DNA of 23,312 nt from Methanomassiliicoccaceae archaeon. GTDB taxonomy: Archaea; Thermoplasmatota; Thermoplasmata; Methanomassiliicoccales; Methanomethylophilaceae. The notes under the pieces were generated by a model. The model worked only from the letters and a program-made list of their open reading frames with translations. It did not search any database and was not told the DNA's origin. Of the stretch, positions 5,961 through 13,782 are shown in pieces. Position 1 is the stretch's first letter, and every line of letters starts with the position of its first letter. Location: NCBI GenBank assembly GCA_009784745.1, contig WQXR01000004.1, positions 1 to 23,312 on the forward strand. Reading direction: 5' to 3'. A program made the translations under genes and the position numbers.

Positions 5961-7256
5961 TCATAACAAGTAAAGAAAGACAGGGTCGAGACCGAACTGC
6001 ATAAGAACGACCGGTATCAGCAGACATCCTGAAAGATGAACTCTGCCGATACCGGCGTTCAGCGGTATCATCCCTATTACCGATGATATAAGAAGCACAG
6101 CGATCCCCCACACTCCCGTAAGCAGTATGGTCAAGATAACGATCATAACGAGAACGGTCATGTTCAATTTTTTTATGTCGATCTTTGATATCCTCTCCGA
6201 TATCATCTTTCCTGACCGTATCGATGCAACGTAACCTATGACCGACGCGATCACGACGCTCAGTAGCATGAGTACAAATATACCGTTCGCAAAACCGGAC
6301 ATACTGTCGCCGATTATTTCCTTAACAACGACCATCGTTCCCGAGCGCCCTTTTCCGTTCACGGAAAAGGTTATCAACGCAAAAATAACAGCAGCCGTTC
6401 CTATTGACGCTACCAGCGCAATGAATCTTTCAGGTTTATCTTCATTGACGAACATCCTCGTGAATGCGGCTCCCGCTGTTGCCGTGATCCCCGGGAACCA
6501 GCCGACCATGCTTCCTGTCAGAACGCCTTTCAATCCTGACGAGATGCCGACAGGATATTGTTCATCGTCCGTCTGTATCGGAATGTCATTGTTCTTTTTC
6601 GAAGAGATGAGAACTGGAACACCGAAAAGCCCCGTCAGAAGAGGGAACAGGAGATCACCTCCTCCCACGATGCCGTGAAAAGGAACGGGCATGAACATGC
6701 ATACGCATCCGATGATGCCGGAAAGAACTATCAACGACAGCGCAAAGCAACGGTTCTCAAATCCATCTTCCGTCAGTATGAGCGCCGCAACGGCCATCAG
6801 CAATATCACGGATGTTATGCTGTAAAGATAATCTCCGAGGCCGCTGAACATCAGATATTGCAAAGGGATCGCAACGGCAACCGCGGACATCGCACCTATG
6901 AGACTTCCGATAGATGACGCACGAACGGCGGCCATCCCTCTTCCTTCCAGTAAAAGTCTGTGACCCGGAAGTACGCTCATGACGTTATCCTGATCGGGTA
7001 CGCCGATGAACACGGAAGGGACGTAACTCATGAACGAGTGGACAACGCTCGCGGACACGATACATGCCGCTAAGAGTACGGGAATAAGAGAAGGATCGGC
7101 AAAGAATGAGATCACGTACGCAATAGAAGGATACGAAACGAGCATAAGTGACGCAAGTGTGTTAACATGTATCCCCGGTATCAGGCCGGAGAACATTCCG
7201 ACGGATGCGCCCACTGTGCTCATCATCACGACAAGCATTATTATTTCAAGTTCCAC
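5961..7256 (-). CDS. TctA-family (tripartite tricarboxylate transporter-like) membrane protein
   Basis: From the GTG at 7256 this is a 431-residue protein with about 10–12 hydrophobic segments. Family marks of the archaeal TctA-type permeases are SGLIPGIHVNT near the N-terminus, FIGVPDQDNVMSVLPGHRLL, MPVPFHGIVGGGDLLFPLLTGLFGVP and VGWFPGITATAGAAF. In bacteria TctA works with TctB and a periplasmic binding protein TctC for carboxylate uptake; neither partner is present here, so the substrate is unknown. Start choice: the open frame continues upstream to 7535 across the tyrS promoter, but that part is not hydrophobic and looks like antisense to tyrS. A TATA-like TTTATTTAC at 7278–7286 lies about 25 bases before GTG 7256, which fits a leaderless start. 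ATG 7238 is the alternative. Confidence 0.85.
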   Translation of the reverse strand: MELEIIMLVVMMSTVGASVGMFSGLIPGIHVNTLASLMLVSYPSIAYVISFFADPSLIPVLLAACIVSASVVHSFMSYVPSVFIGVPDQDNVMSVLPGHRLLLEGRGMAAVRASSIGSLIGAMSAVAVAIPLQYLMFSGLGDYLYSITSVILLMAVAALILTEDGFENRCFALSLIVLSGIIGCVCMFMPVPFHGIVGGGDLLFPLLTGLFGVPVLISSKKNNDIPIQTDDEQYPVGISSGLKGVLTGSMVGWFPGITATAGAAFTRMFVNEDKPERFIALVASIGTAAVIFALITFSVNGKGRSGTMVVVKEIIGDSMSGFANGIFVLMLLSVVIASVIGYVASIRSGKMISERISKIDIKKLNMTVLVMIVILTILLTGVWGIAVLLISSVIGMIPLNAGIGRVHLSGCLLIPVVLMQFGLDPVFLYLL

Positions 7257-7340
7257 GGAACATACTGCGTGAGGACGTAAATAAAGACTGCAACTACATG
7301 TAATATACATCTCCGAAGAACGCAAAATGAAACAATACCG

Positions 7341-7349
7341 TTTTATAAC
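7341..7349 (+). promoter_or_regulatory. TATA box for tyrS
   Basis: TTTTATAAC lies about 30 bases before the ATG at 7376, which predicts a leader of only a few bases. The divergent TctA-like gene has its own TATA-like stretches at 7278–7286 and 7301–7309 on the other strand. Confidence 0.5.
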
Positions 7350-7375
7350 GTCGCAGGATAACCGATAACGATAAG

Positions 7376-8440
7376 ATGGACGCGGAACAGAGAATATCGC
7401 TTGTCGCAAGGAACACGGAAGAATTAGTGACAGCCGACGAATTAAAGGAATTGCTGTTAAAGAACAACGTTCCGAAAGCGTATATCGGTTTTGAACCGTC
7501 CGGACTTGTTCATTTGGGGTGGGTGATGGTCGCATCGAAGATATGCGATCTCATCGATGCGGGAATAGACGTAACAGTATATTGGGCGGATTGGCACGCA
7601 TACATCAACGACAAATTAGGCGGCGATATCGAGAACATAAGAACATGTGCCAGATACATGGAAGGTTGTTTCGAGGCCTTGGGCGTTGACAGAAATAAAG
7701 TTAAGTATGCGTACGCAAGCGAACTTCTCGACGGAATCGGATACTGGGAAAAGGTAATCAAAATAGCGAAAGTAACGTCACTGTCAAGAGTGAAACGCGC
7801 AATGACGATCATGGGACGTTCCGAGGATGAGGCGGAAGTGGATTCTTCGAAGCTGTTCTATCCGATACTTCAGGCAACGGACATATTCCAGTTGAACGTA
7901 GATATAGCATACGCAGGCATGGACCAGAGAAAGGCGCATATGCTTGCTCGTGATGCAGCAGAAAAATTAGGATGGAGAAAGCCGATAGCATTGCATACTC
8001 CGTTGCTCCCCGGTCTCAAAGGCGGTAATCGAATGGATCCCGCTGCATCAAAGATGTCAAAGAGCGATCCCGACAGCAGCATCAACATTCACGATGACGA
8101 CGAAAGCATCAGAAGAAAGATGAACAAGGCGTTCTGTCCTCCGGAAAAGGAAGAGGAAACGGCGAATCCTGTTCTTATGCTTTGCAAATATATCATACTG
8201 CCAAGGCTGGGAGCATTGAACATAGACCGTCCGGAGAAGTTCGGCGGCCCGATATCGTTCACATGTTACGAAGACATCGCAGATTCATATTTCTCGGCAA
8301 AACTGCACCCGATGGACATCAAGAAAGGTGTTGCCGAGTCTTTGATAAAGATACTTGAGCCTGTAAGAAAATTCTTTGCGTCGAATGTGAAAGATCTCGA
8401 CGCAACGAAAGAAGTCCTGAAAAGATTAGGAAAGATCTGA
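7376..8440 (+). CDS. tyrS: Tyrosyl-tRNA synthetase
   Basis: This 354-residue class I aminoacyl-tRNA synthetase charges tRNA-Tyr with tyrosine in the cytoplasm. It has the archaeal-type YIGFEPSGLVHLGW block (residues 36–49), in which HLGW is the HIGH signature, and the KMSKS signature at 226–230. The tyrosine-pocket region QATDIFQLNVDIAYAGMDQRKAHMLARD (166–193) is typical of archaeal TyrRS rather than TrpRS. The length suits the compact archaeal form, which lacks the bacterial S4 tail domain. There is no clear ribosome site, and a TATA box lies just upstream, so the message is nearly leaderless. The last 15 bases overlap, tail to tail, the end of the DHH phosphoesterase gene on the other strand. 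Confidence 0.95.
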   Translation: MDAEQRISLVARNTEELVTADELKELLLKNNVPKAYIGFEPSGLVHLGWVMVASKICDLIDAGIDVTVYWADWHAYINDKLGGDIENIRTCARYMEGCFEALGVDRNKVKYAYASELLDGIGYWEKVIKIAKVTSLSRVKRAMTIMGRSEDEAEVDSSKLFYPILQATDIFQLNVDIAYAGMDQRKAHMLARDAAEKLGWRKPIALHTPLLPGLKGGNRMDPAASKMSKSDPDSSINIHDDDESIRRKMNKAFCPPEKEEETANPVLMLCKYIILPRLGALNIDRPEKFGGPISFTCYEDIADSYFSAKLHPMDIKKGVAESLIKILEPVRKFFASNVKDLDATKEVLKRLGKI

Positions 8441-9391
8441 TCTTTTCCTTATCTCACGGAATTCAGCCATAGTTCGTTGCATGCATATATGCAGCATCGC
8501 TTCCACATCTCCCGTTCCCGATAGACCGGCGGCACCGCCGTGACCTCCGCCGTCAGACACCGTTTCAAGACCGATGTTCTTCATGATATCGCCTAAATGG
8601 ATGCCGCGTCTGATCATATCCTGGTCCGCACGCGCGCTCAGACGGAAACGTTCATCCCTCTGCGATCCGACGAAAACAACATCTGCGCCGGCGTTCAGCA
8701 ATGCTTTGCAAACGGACGCTTCAAAACTTCCGCCGTATGACGTTGCGACGATCATGTCGCCGACACGATCGAACTTGGTTCGTTCCATTCCTTTCATTAC
8801 CGCTATGCGTTCACTCATCCCTACTTCCGAACGGGGGAAGTTCATTGCTTCGTCCATTCCTATCCCGGTTATTTCCATGATGTCGGCGAACGCACGGATC
8901 ATCTGTGTGTTCGCAAATGAGAAGTGACCGCTGTCCGTAAGCATTCCGCAGAGCAACGCCATTCCGACATTCTTATCGATATCTGTACCGGAAGTGCATA
9001 TTATATCGTACACCAATTCACAGCACGAAACTTTACTATCGTCACAAACGAACGTCATATTATCCCATTTTCCGGTCGGTCTGTGATGATCTATCACGAT
9101 ACTTCCGTTCGGTATCTTGTTGATCTCAGGAGAAAGTTGTTCCGGAGAGGATGTGTCAACAACGACCACAAGCCCGTATTGAGAAATATCACATTCATCC
9201 ATTACCTGAATACCAAGTTTGTCCATGATTATCTTGGCAACTCTGTCAACCCCTTCCGGAGCGTATATCACCGCGTTCGGAAAACACTCTGATATCGCAT
9301 ACGCCGATCCGACGGCATCAGCATCTGCGTTACCGTGGACCATTATCACTTTGTCTTTGTCCTTCAGCAAACTGCCGACATACTCAAGCAT
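8426..9391 (-). CDS. DHH/DHHA1-family phosphoesterase
   Basis: This 321-residue protein belongs to the DHH superfamily, metal-dependent phosphoesterases that include RecJ, nanoRNase and pAp phosphatase. Motif I is HGNADADAVGSA (residues 19–30), motif II is VVDTSS with D80, motif III is DHH at 102–104, and a further acidic block is LTDSGH (D154). The C-terminal DHHA1 domain has RLSARAD and the glycine-rich SDGGGHGGAAG near 280–290, which binds substrate. Whether it degrades short RNA, pAp or cyclic dinucleotides cannot be read from the sequence. Start choice: ATG 9391 lies about 23 bases after a TATA-like TAATATA on the minus strand, fitting a leaderless message; an in-frame ATG at 9430 would add 13 residues and would follow the ABC permease stop by 16 bases with no ribosome site. 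Confidence 0.88.
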   Translation of the reverse strand: MLEYVGSLLKDKDKVIMVHGNADADAVGSAYAISECFPNAVIYAPEGVDRVAKIIMDKLGIQVMDECDISQYGLVVVVDTSSPEQLSPEINKIPNGSIVIDHHRPTGKWDNMTFVCDDSKVSCCELVYDIICTSGTDIDKNVGMALLCGMLTDSGHFSFANTQMIRAFADIMEITGIGMDEAMNFPRSEVGMSERIAVMKGMERTKFDRVGDMIVATSYGGSFEASVCKALLNAGADVVFVGSQRDERFRLSARADQDMIRRGIHLGDIMKNIGLETVSDGGGHGGAAGLSGTGDVEAMLHICMQRTMAEFREIRKRSDLS

Positions 9392-9410
9392 AGGAACCGC
9401 ATAGATGTTG

Positions 9411-9417
9411 TATATTA
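9411..9417 (-). promoter_or_regulatory. TATA-like box for the DHH gene
   Basis: TAATATA on the minus strand lies 20–26 bases before ATG 9391. If it is used, the longer protein from ATG 9430 would not be made from this promoter, because the box lies inside that reading frame. Confidence 0.35.
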
Positions 9418-9446
9418 ATTTCATTTGCATGAAAATTAAGGAATTT

Positions 9447-10781
9447 TCAGGTCCGTTTGAACATCGAAAGGATATTTATCTTACCTTTCTTCTTCACGAG
9501 GCCCGTGAGCAGAATGTCTGAATTGTATATCTTCACGGTAACGAATATCGTCATCAGCGCAAAGAAGATCAAATACCCCAGACCGCCCCAGATCATGAAT
9601 GTGTTGCCCAACATCAAGTTATTCATTATCATCATCGGGTGCGAGAACGGTATCGCAAAGATGATCACCTGAAGGAACGACGGTAATGAATCAAAACCGA
9701 CGAACATCGTAACGAACATCGGTATCATGGCAAGCACGCTTATCGGTAACGTTAATGTTTGTGCGGCCTTGTAATTCTTCACGAACGCGCCCAATATCAT
9801 GCATATTCCGAGTGCAGACATTATCGCAAGGAATATCACCATTGCAACTACTCCCCAATCCAACAGCGATAATGTCAGACCCAGAGATTCTAACGACAGG
9901 CTTCCGCCCATTGATATGCTGTTGGTATAGAAGTACATCCCGGCCAAGTAGACAATACCGAACAGCAGACCGGCGATAGCAGATCCGATGAGTTTTCCGC
10001 TAACGATCGTTGTTCTCTTTACAGGAAGCGTAAGCAGCGTTTCCAATGTTTTATTTTCCTTCTCGCTTCCCATGGATGATATTATCATTCCGCCGATTAT
10101 CGTTATGATGACCATTATCAGGATAGGCATGAGTAAGGTCTGTGATTGTAACGCTGACGAAATTTCTGACGGTGTGACACCGTCATAAATTTTCCCGTTG
10201 AACGAAGTGACATTATCTCTCCCTATCGGTTTGAGCACACCGGGTTCATAATCTCCTCCGATGATGCTCTCTGTCGTTTTCGTTCCTATCTCTTCCAGAA
10301 GATAATCTATCATTGCCGTTGAGATCGATCCGAAAACTCCCGTCTTCACTTCACTCCAATAAACACAGATCCCGCCGGAAGCAGTACCGGTGCCGGCTGC
10401 AAGTTTGCTGATATTATTTGAGTAATTTTTATCAAATACCAATACAACGGATATGCCGAGATCATTCATCTTATTTATTATCGCTGGCTCATTGTTCGGA
10501 GGAACGCCCTTTATCTCAGTAATGTATGGGCTTGGTTTCGTTTCGCCGTATATCTCATGTATGTAATCGAAAGCATCTTTGTAGTAATCTTTAACACCGC
10601 CGCCGGGCGTATCAAATGATATCACACCGATCGCCGGAACTTCCATTGCCTTTTCCGTCTCGGTGTTTATCATCCCTCCCATCACGCCGAAGAGAACGGC
10701 GACGATGACAACGGAAGCGACGGATGCAGGCGTAAGCAATTCTTTGAGTTCCTTCGTGATAAGATTCCATAAGTGGTTCAT
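9447..10781 (-). CDS. ABC-2 type transporter permease (NatB-like)
   Basis: This 444-residue membrane protein has the layout of NatB/ABC-2 export permeases: one membrane segment near residues 20–37, a large outside loop of about 170 residues rich in Gly, Asn and Thr, then about six membrane segments. The cytoplasmic coupling block GSEKENKTLETLLTLPVKRT (about residues 234–253), which contacts the ATPase, is typical of the family. It pairs with the ATPase gene just upstream: the two overlap by four bases (ATGA), so translation is coupled. NatAB systems in bacteria export sodium, but the family also exports drugs and other molecules; the cargo here is unknown. The message may continue into the DHH gene 16–55 bases downstream. 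Confidence 0.9.
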   Translation of the reverse strand: MNHLWNLITKELKELLTPASVASVVIVAVLFGVMGGMINTETEKAMEVPAIGVISFDTPGGGVKDYYKDAFDYIHEIYGETKPSPYITEIKGVPPNNEPAIINKMNDLGISVVLVFDKNYSNNISKLAAGTGTASGGICVYWSEVKTGVFGSISTAMIDYLLEEIGTKTTESIIGGDYEPGVLKPIGRDNVTSFNGKIYDGVTPSEISSALQSQTLLMPILIMVIITIIGGMIISSMGSEKENKTLETLLTLPVKRTTIVSGKLIGSAIAGLLFGIVYLAGMYFYTNSISMGGSLSLESLGLTLSLLDWGVVAMVIFLAIMSALGICMILGAFVKNYKAAQTLTLPISVLAMIPMFVTMFVGFDSLPSFLQVIIFAIPFSHPMMIMNNLMLGNTFMIWGGLGYLIFFALMTIFVTVKIYNSDILLTGLVKKKGKINILSMFKRT

Positions 10782-11503
10782 CTTTTCACCGCCGCCGTTA
10801 CGAATACTTCTTCGACCGTTCCGACACCGAACCTTTCCTTCAGTTCTGACGGTGTGCCTTCTAAGATCATTTTACCGCCGTCTATCATTCCGATGCGGTC
10901 GCACATCTGATCAACTTCGAACATATTGTGCGACGACAACAGAACGGTCACACCGTTCTTTGCAATGTTCCGCACAATATCTCTGATCTCAAAAGCATTG
11001 ACAACATCCAATCCTGACGTTATCTCATCAAGTATCGCGAGTTTCGGGCCGGGCATTATCGCTCTTGCTATCAAAAGGCGCCGCATCATACCTTTGCTGT
11101 ATGTCGAAACCTTAGAATCGATCCTGTCGCCCAGCGATGCGATGTCCATGCCTTTTGTTACCATTCTTTCCATCTCTTCACCGCTTGTGAAAAAGGCGGC
11201 CATGAATCTCAAATATGCGCGTCCGGTCATTTCTTTATAGGCACCGGCATCCTCAGGTAAGTAACTTATACATTTTCTTATCTCGTCGGCATCGGTACTC
11301 ATGTCCTTGCCGCATACCTGTATCTGGCCGGAGGTCATTGTTAAAAGTGTGGATATCATTCTGAGGGATGTTGTCTTTCCTGCCCCGTTGGGACCTATCA
11401 GACCGAATATCTCTCCTTCTTTGACGGAAAAACTAACGTTATCAACGGCGAGATGGTCGCCGTACATTTTGCTTAAGTTCCTTACCACAAGCGCATCAGC
11501 CAT
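10778..11503 (-). CDS. ABC transporter ATP-binding protein (NatA-like)
   Basis: This 241-residue ATPase powers the ABC-2 permease encoded directly after it. All nucleotide-binding marks are present: Walker A GPNGAGKTT (37–45), an ABC signature in the variant form YSKGM (135–139) in place of LSGGQ, Walker B LAILDE (155–160) and the switch histidine H192. The Q-loop is the YLPE type (82–85) seen in ABC-2 ATPases, lacking a glutamine. The start ATG at 11503 has no ribosome site. A T-rich element (GTTTTTTACT on the minus strand, near 11526–11535) about 28 bases upstream may be its TATA box, so it need not be co-transcribed with the ZIP gene 40 bases upstream. Confidence 0.93.
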   Translation of the reverse strand: MADALVVRNLSKMYGDHLAVDNVSFSVKEGEIFGLIGPNGAGKTTSLRMISTLLTMTSGQIQVCGKDMSTDADEIRKCISYLPEDAGAYKEMTGRAYLRFMAAFFTSGEEMERMVTKGMDIASLGDRIDSKVSTYSKGMMRRLLIARAIMPGPKLAILDEITSGLDVVNAFEIRDIVRNIAKNGVTVLLSSHNMFEVDQMCDRIGMIDGGKMILEGTPSELKERFGVGTVEEVFVTAAVKR

Positions 11504-11543
11504 ATTACGCTGATAACAACGGCATCAGTAAAAAACATTATCA

Positions 11544-12338
11544 TCACGGATGACCGTGCGCATCGCCGCCCAGAAGTAATGATATCACGGCTATGATGAC
11601 TATTCCGGTCACCACCAGTGCGAACGAGATGATACTGTCACGGCGTTCATGGAACGCTTCGCGGAGCAAAGCGTACACGCCCACATACATGAACGTTCCC
11701 GCTGCGACGGCCATCGGTATGACGATACTAACGTCACTGATGATATCGACCAGAGGCATCGATACGAGTGCGGCAACAGGAGTTATTAACGCAAATAACA
11801 GCATGTAAATGAGTATGTCCTTCTTTCCGAGGCCGGTAAGCATGAATGTTGATGATAACGCGAACAATTCAACGAATTTGTGCAACGCGATCGCTATGAA
11901 CGCCGCAATTCCGACAAGTTCTCCTGCGCCCAACGCAATGCTTATGACCACGCCGTCAACTGCGGCATGTATCGCCAATCCGATGAAAGCGGATGCCGAC
12001 GTCAGTTCATGACCGTGATTGTTATCACATTTCTCGCATGCGCACGCGTCCATGTGTCTCCTTTTCAGTATCACGTCGACGAGTAACACGACAAGAAAAC
12101 CTCCGACTATCCACGGAGCGGCGTTCATTCCGCTGTCCTCACCTGCTTCGAACGTCTCAGGAAGCAGTGTGAAGAACAATATTCCTAAAAATATCCCTGC
12201 GGACAAAGCGACCATCAGATGGACCTGCCTCGGGTCCATTTTCTTTAACGACGGGATGCACGCGCCTGCCATTGATACGGCTAAGATGATAAGCGCGAAT
12301 ATGAACAATATCGCATGGTCACTCATTCCTTCGAACAT
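11544..12338 (-). CDS. ZIP-family divalent metal transporter
   Basis: This 264-residue protein has about eight membrane segments and the ZIP-family binuclear metal-site motifs: HAAVD (H124, D128) in the fourth segment and HKFVE (H153, E157) in the fifth. ZIP proteins move zinc, iron, or other divalent metals into the cytoplasm. A metal-binding-looking loop before the fourth segment carries H95, C99, C101, C104, H108 and H110, and the C-terminus ends DAHGHP. A TATA-like TTTAATAAT lies about 20–27 bases upstream of ATG 12338, so it is probably leaderless; ATG 12326 is an alternative. It is divergent from a NikR-type nickel regulator only 93 bases away. This suggests it is controlled by that regulator and may carry nickel, but the cargo is an inference. 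Confidence 0.9.
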   Translation of the reverse strand: MFEGMSDHAILFIFALIILAVSMAGACIPSLKKMDPRQVHLMVALSAGIFLGILFFTLLPETFEAGEDSGMNAAPWIVGGFLVVLLVDVILKRRHMDACACEKCDNNHGHELTSASAFIGLAIHAAVDGVVISIALGAGELVGIAAFIAIALHKFVELFALSSTFMLTGLGKKDILIYMLLFALITPVAALVSMPLVDIISDVSIVIPMAVAAGTFMYVGVYALLREAFHERRDSIISFALVVTGIVIIAVISLLLGGDAHGHP

Positions 12339-12381
12339 CTTTCATGTGTAAAATGAATTATTATTAAACTTTTGTTCCGAT

Positions 12382-12423
12382 GTTATTAACTTATATACAA
12401 TATATCATATGATTCTTAATAAC
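12382..12423. promoter_or_regulatory. Inverted repeat around the nikR promoter, candidate NikR operator
   Basis: GTTATTAA at 12382–12389 and TTAATAAC at 12416–12423 form a perfect 8-base inverted repeat separated by 26 bases. The spacer holds the probable nikR TATA stretch (TTATATACAATATAT) and a second perfect palindrome ATCATATGAT at 12404–12413. A near copy of the left arm, TTATTAAAC, lies at 12361–12369 over the ZIP promoter. A metal-responsive repressor here could control both divergent genes. The spacing differs from the E. coli NikR site, so the assignment is an inference. Confidence 0.42.
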
Positions 12424-12431
12424 GTGATAAA

Positions 12432-12818
12432 ATGACAGTGATAAGCATCTCTTTACCGGACGAAACGATAGCATCATTGGAAAGGATACAGGAACATTTG
12501 GACATATCGGGAAGAAGTGAGGCCGTCCGCGCATCCATAAGAATTGCGGAGGCGGAGATGAACGATACGGAAGAACTGTTCGGCGATGTCGAAGGTGTTT
12601 TGGTAATTGTGCACAGTACGCACGACGATCAGTGGGTGGGAATGATGCAACACAAATATGAAAAAATAATAAGGACGCAGCTGCATTCCCATTTACGAAA
12701 CAAGAAATGTCTGGAAGTGATGATACTCTCAAGCGATTCCGGTATGCTCGAGAGTATGATGAAAGAAATTTACCGTATAGGAAAAGCGGATTACGTGAAG
12801 TTCGTCAGAAGCCGCTGA
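12432..12818 (+). CDS. nikR: NikR-type nickel-responsive transcription regulator
   Basis: This 128-residue protein has the NikR layout: an N-terminal ribbon-helix-helix DNA-binding domain (VISISLPDETIASLERI, then GRSEAVRASIR) and a C-terminal ACT-like metal-binding domain. The nickel ligands are all in place: H74, H85, H87 and C93, with the same spacing as H76, H87, H89 and C95 of E. coli NikR. NikR tetramers bind DNA when nickel is plentiful and usually repress nickel uptake genes. Methanogens need nickel for F430 and for [NiFe] hydrogenases such as Mvh in this window. The gene is divergent from the ZIP transporter, which is the natural target, and it may regulate itself. The start has a TATA stretch about 30 bases upstream and no ribosome site. 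Its TGA abuts the TGA of the convergent prefoldin gene. Confidence 0.92.
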   Translation: MTVISISLPDETIASLERIQEHLDISGRSEAVRASIRIAEAEMNDTEELFGDVEGVLVIVHSTHDDQWVGMMQHKYEKIIRTQLHSHLRNKKCLEVMILSSDSGMLESMMKEIYRIGKADYVKFVRSR

Positions 12819-13160
12819 TCACTGTGAACCCATCGCTTTGTTGATGGTTTCCTGCAGTGTCTGGAACTTTTCCTTCAATCCCTTCTCTTGGCGATCCAGC
12901 GCCTTGATGCGAATTTCCAACGTTTCCATCGTTTCTTCCAATTCCGCCGTAAGCGTCTCTTTGCTTTCCGCTTTTATCAGAAGTGAGCCTACGTTCTTGT
13001 ACACATCTCCGGTGGCTTTGGAAAGTTCTTCCTTCGTTCTTTCCATCTCCCTTTTCTGCGCTTCCATCTGCATCTTCTGCGTCGCCACGGCCTGCAGCTG
13101 CTGCTGCACCTGCTGGAACTGTGTTATCTGGTTCTGTAACTGGGGGCTGATGTTGTTCAT
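12819..13160 (-). CDS. pfdB: Prefoldin beta subunit
   Basis: This 113-residue protein is the beta subunit of prefoldin, the jellyfish-shaped hexamer that captures unfolded proteins and hands them to the thermosome. Two long coiled-coil helices are evident: the Gln-rich QLQNQITQFQQVQQQLQAVATQKMQMEAQKRE region and the C-terminal LEIRIKALDRQEKGLKEKFQTLQETI, joined by a hairpin region (VYKNVGSLLIKAE) typical of beta subunits. I start at ATG 13160, five bases after the Pcc1 stop. An upstream in-frame ATG at 13202 would add 14 polar residues lying inside the pcc1 gene and is rejected. It is the last gene of the exosome superoperon, its usual place in euryarchaea. Confidence 0.93.
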   Translation of the reverse strand: MNNISPQLQNQITQFQQVQQQLQAVATQKMQMEAQKREMERTKEELSKATGDVYKNVGSLLIKAESKETLTAELEETMETLEIRIKALDRQEKGLKEKFQTLQETINKAMGSQ

Positions 13161-13165
13161 TTTTA

Positions 13166-13387
13166 TCACATTCTCGTTATTTCTTCGGTTATCCTTATCC
13201 ATCCGAGGTAGGAGTTCAGTGCCGCTCTCATCGCGGAAACGTCCTTTGCCGTTACTTTGACAAGGACGGAATCTCCGTTGCGGGAGATATCAGTTTCCGT
13301 TCTGGGGAGTTCCCTGCCGATCTCAGGGGAAAGCACGGATATTATCATATCCGCATTCCCGTCGGCAGAAAGCACCGCAGAAAGCAT
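13166..13387 (-). CDS. pcc1: KEOPS complex subunit Pcc1
   Basis: This 73-residue protein matches Pcc1, the small dimerising subunit of the KEOPS complex, which makes the t6A modification at position 37 of ANN-decoding tRNAs. Family features are a beta-strand pair with a final block VSAMRAALNSYLGWIRITEEI, in which the small-residue helix and the Tyr-Leu-X-Trp are characteristic. The start ATG at 13387 shares one base with the rpoP stop (TGATG), so translation is coupled. A longer in-frame start exists at 13510, but it would run across the rpoP gene in another frame and is rejected. Its position between rpoP and prefoldin beta is conserved in many euryarchaeal exosome operons. Confidence 0.88.
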   Translation of the reverse strand: MLSAVLSADGNADMIISVLSPEIGRELPRTETDISRNGDSVLVKVTAKDVSAMRAALNSYLGWIRITEEITRM

Positions 13388-13518
13388 CAGTCGGACCTCA
13401 GCACTTTCTTCACATTCGGTCTTTCCTTGTAGAAGATCTTGGATCCGCATTTCTCGCACTGCAGTCCTATTGTCCCGACATTCCTTATCGGTTCGTTGCA
13501 TTTTCCGCATCTGTACAT
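13387..13518 (-). CDS. rpoP: DNA-directed RNA polymerase subunit P (Rpb12-like)
   Basis: A 43-residue gene easily missed because of its size. The protein begins MYRCGKCNEPIRNVG and has a four-cysteine zinc site: C4 and C7, then C21 and C24 in QCEKCGSKI. The following IFYKERPNVKKV block is typical of archaeal RpoP and eukaryotic Rpb12, which stabilise open-complex formation on the assembly platform of RNA polymerase. The ATG at 13518 is ten bases after the L37Ae stop, with GAGTGATAAG upstream. The stop overlaps the pcc1 start. L37Ae–RpoP–Pcc1 is the expected archaeal order. Confidence 0.95.
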   Translation of the reverse strand: MYRCGKCNEPIRNVGTIGLQCEKCGSKIFYKERPNVKKVLRSD

Positions 13519-13528
13519 CTTATCACTC

Positions 13529-13777
13529 TTATTCGGCTACCTGCGATATCGTTTTCTTCGCTATCGGTGTGTATGCGGATGCGGCGAACTTTGCGCTGCA
13601 GTGCCTGCACAGCCATATGCCGGAACTCTCTCTCCTTACGGATGCATGATGGCATACCGGACATTCATGGCGCTGTTTCTGCGTCTGCTCGATGTTCTTC
13701 ACCCTGTTGCGGATGACCACACCGTACCTTGCTCCGAACCTGCCGGAACTTCCTGCCTTTACCGTTCTCTTGGTCAT
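13529..13777 (-). CDS. rpl37ae: 50S ribosomal protein L37Ae
   Basis: This 82-residue zinc-ribbon protein matches eL43/L37Ae of the large ribosomal subunit. The N-terminus MTKRTVKAGSSGRFGARYGV and the zinc ligands C39, C42, C57 and C60 (ECPVCHH and WLCRHCS) are canonical. I start at ATG 13777, with GGTGAGGG just upstream and five bases after the Rrp42 stop; an in-frame ATG at 13837 would add 20 residues of antisense-looking sequence inside rrp42. It sits between rrp42 and rpoP as in other archaeal exosome operons. Confidence 0.95.
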   Translation of the reverse strand: MTKRTVKAGSSGRFGARYGVVIRNRVKNIEQTQKQRHECPVCHHASVRRESSGIWLCRHCSAKFAASAYTPIAKKTISQVAE

Positions 13778-13782
13778 TTCCC

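Noticed and set aside
7257..7535. Upstream extension of the TctA-like protein by 93 residues
   Set aside because: It overlaps the tyrS promoter and start on the opposite strand, is Arg/Ser/Cys rich rather than membrane-like, and a TATA-like box precedes GTG 7256.
13388..13510. Long N-terminal form of Pcc1 from ATG 13510
   Set aside because: The added 41 residues are read out of frame through the rpoP gene; the ATG at 13387, coupled to the rpoP stop, gives a normal-length Pcc1.
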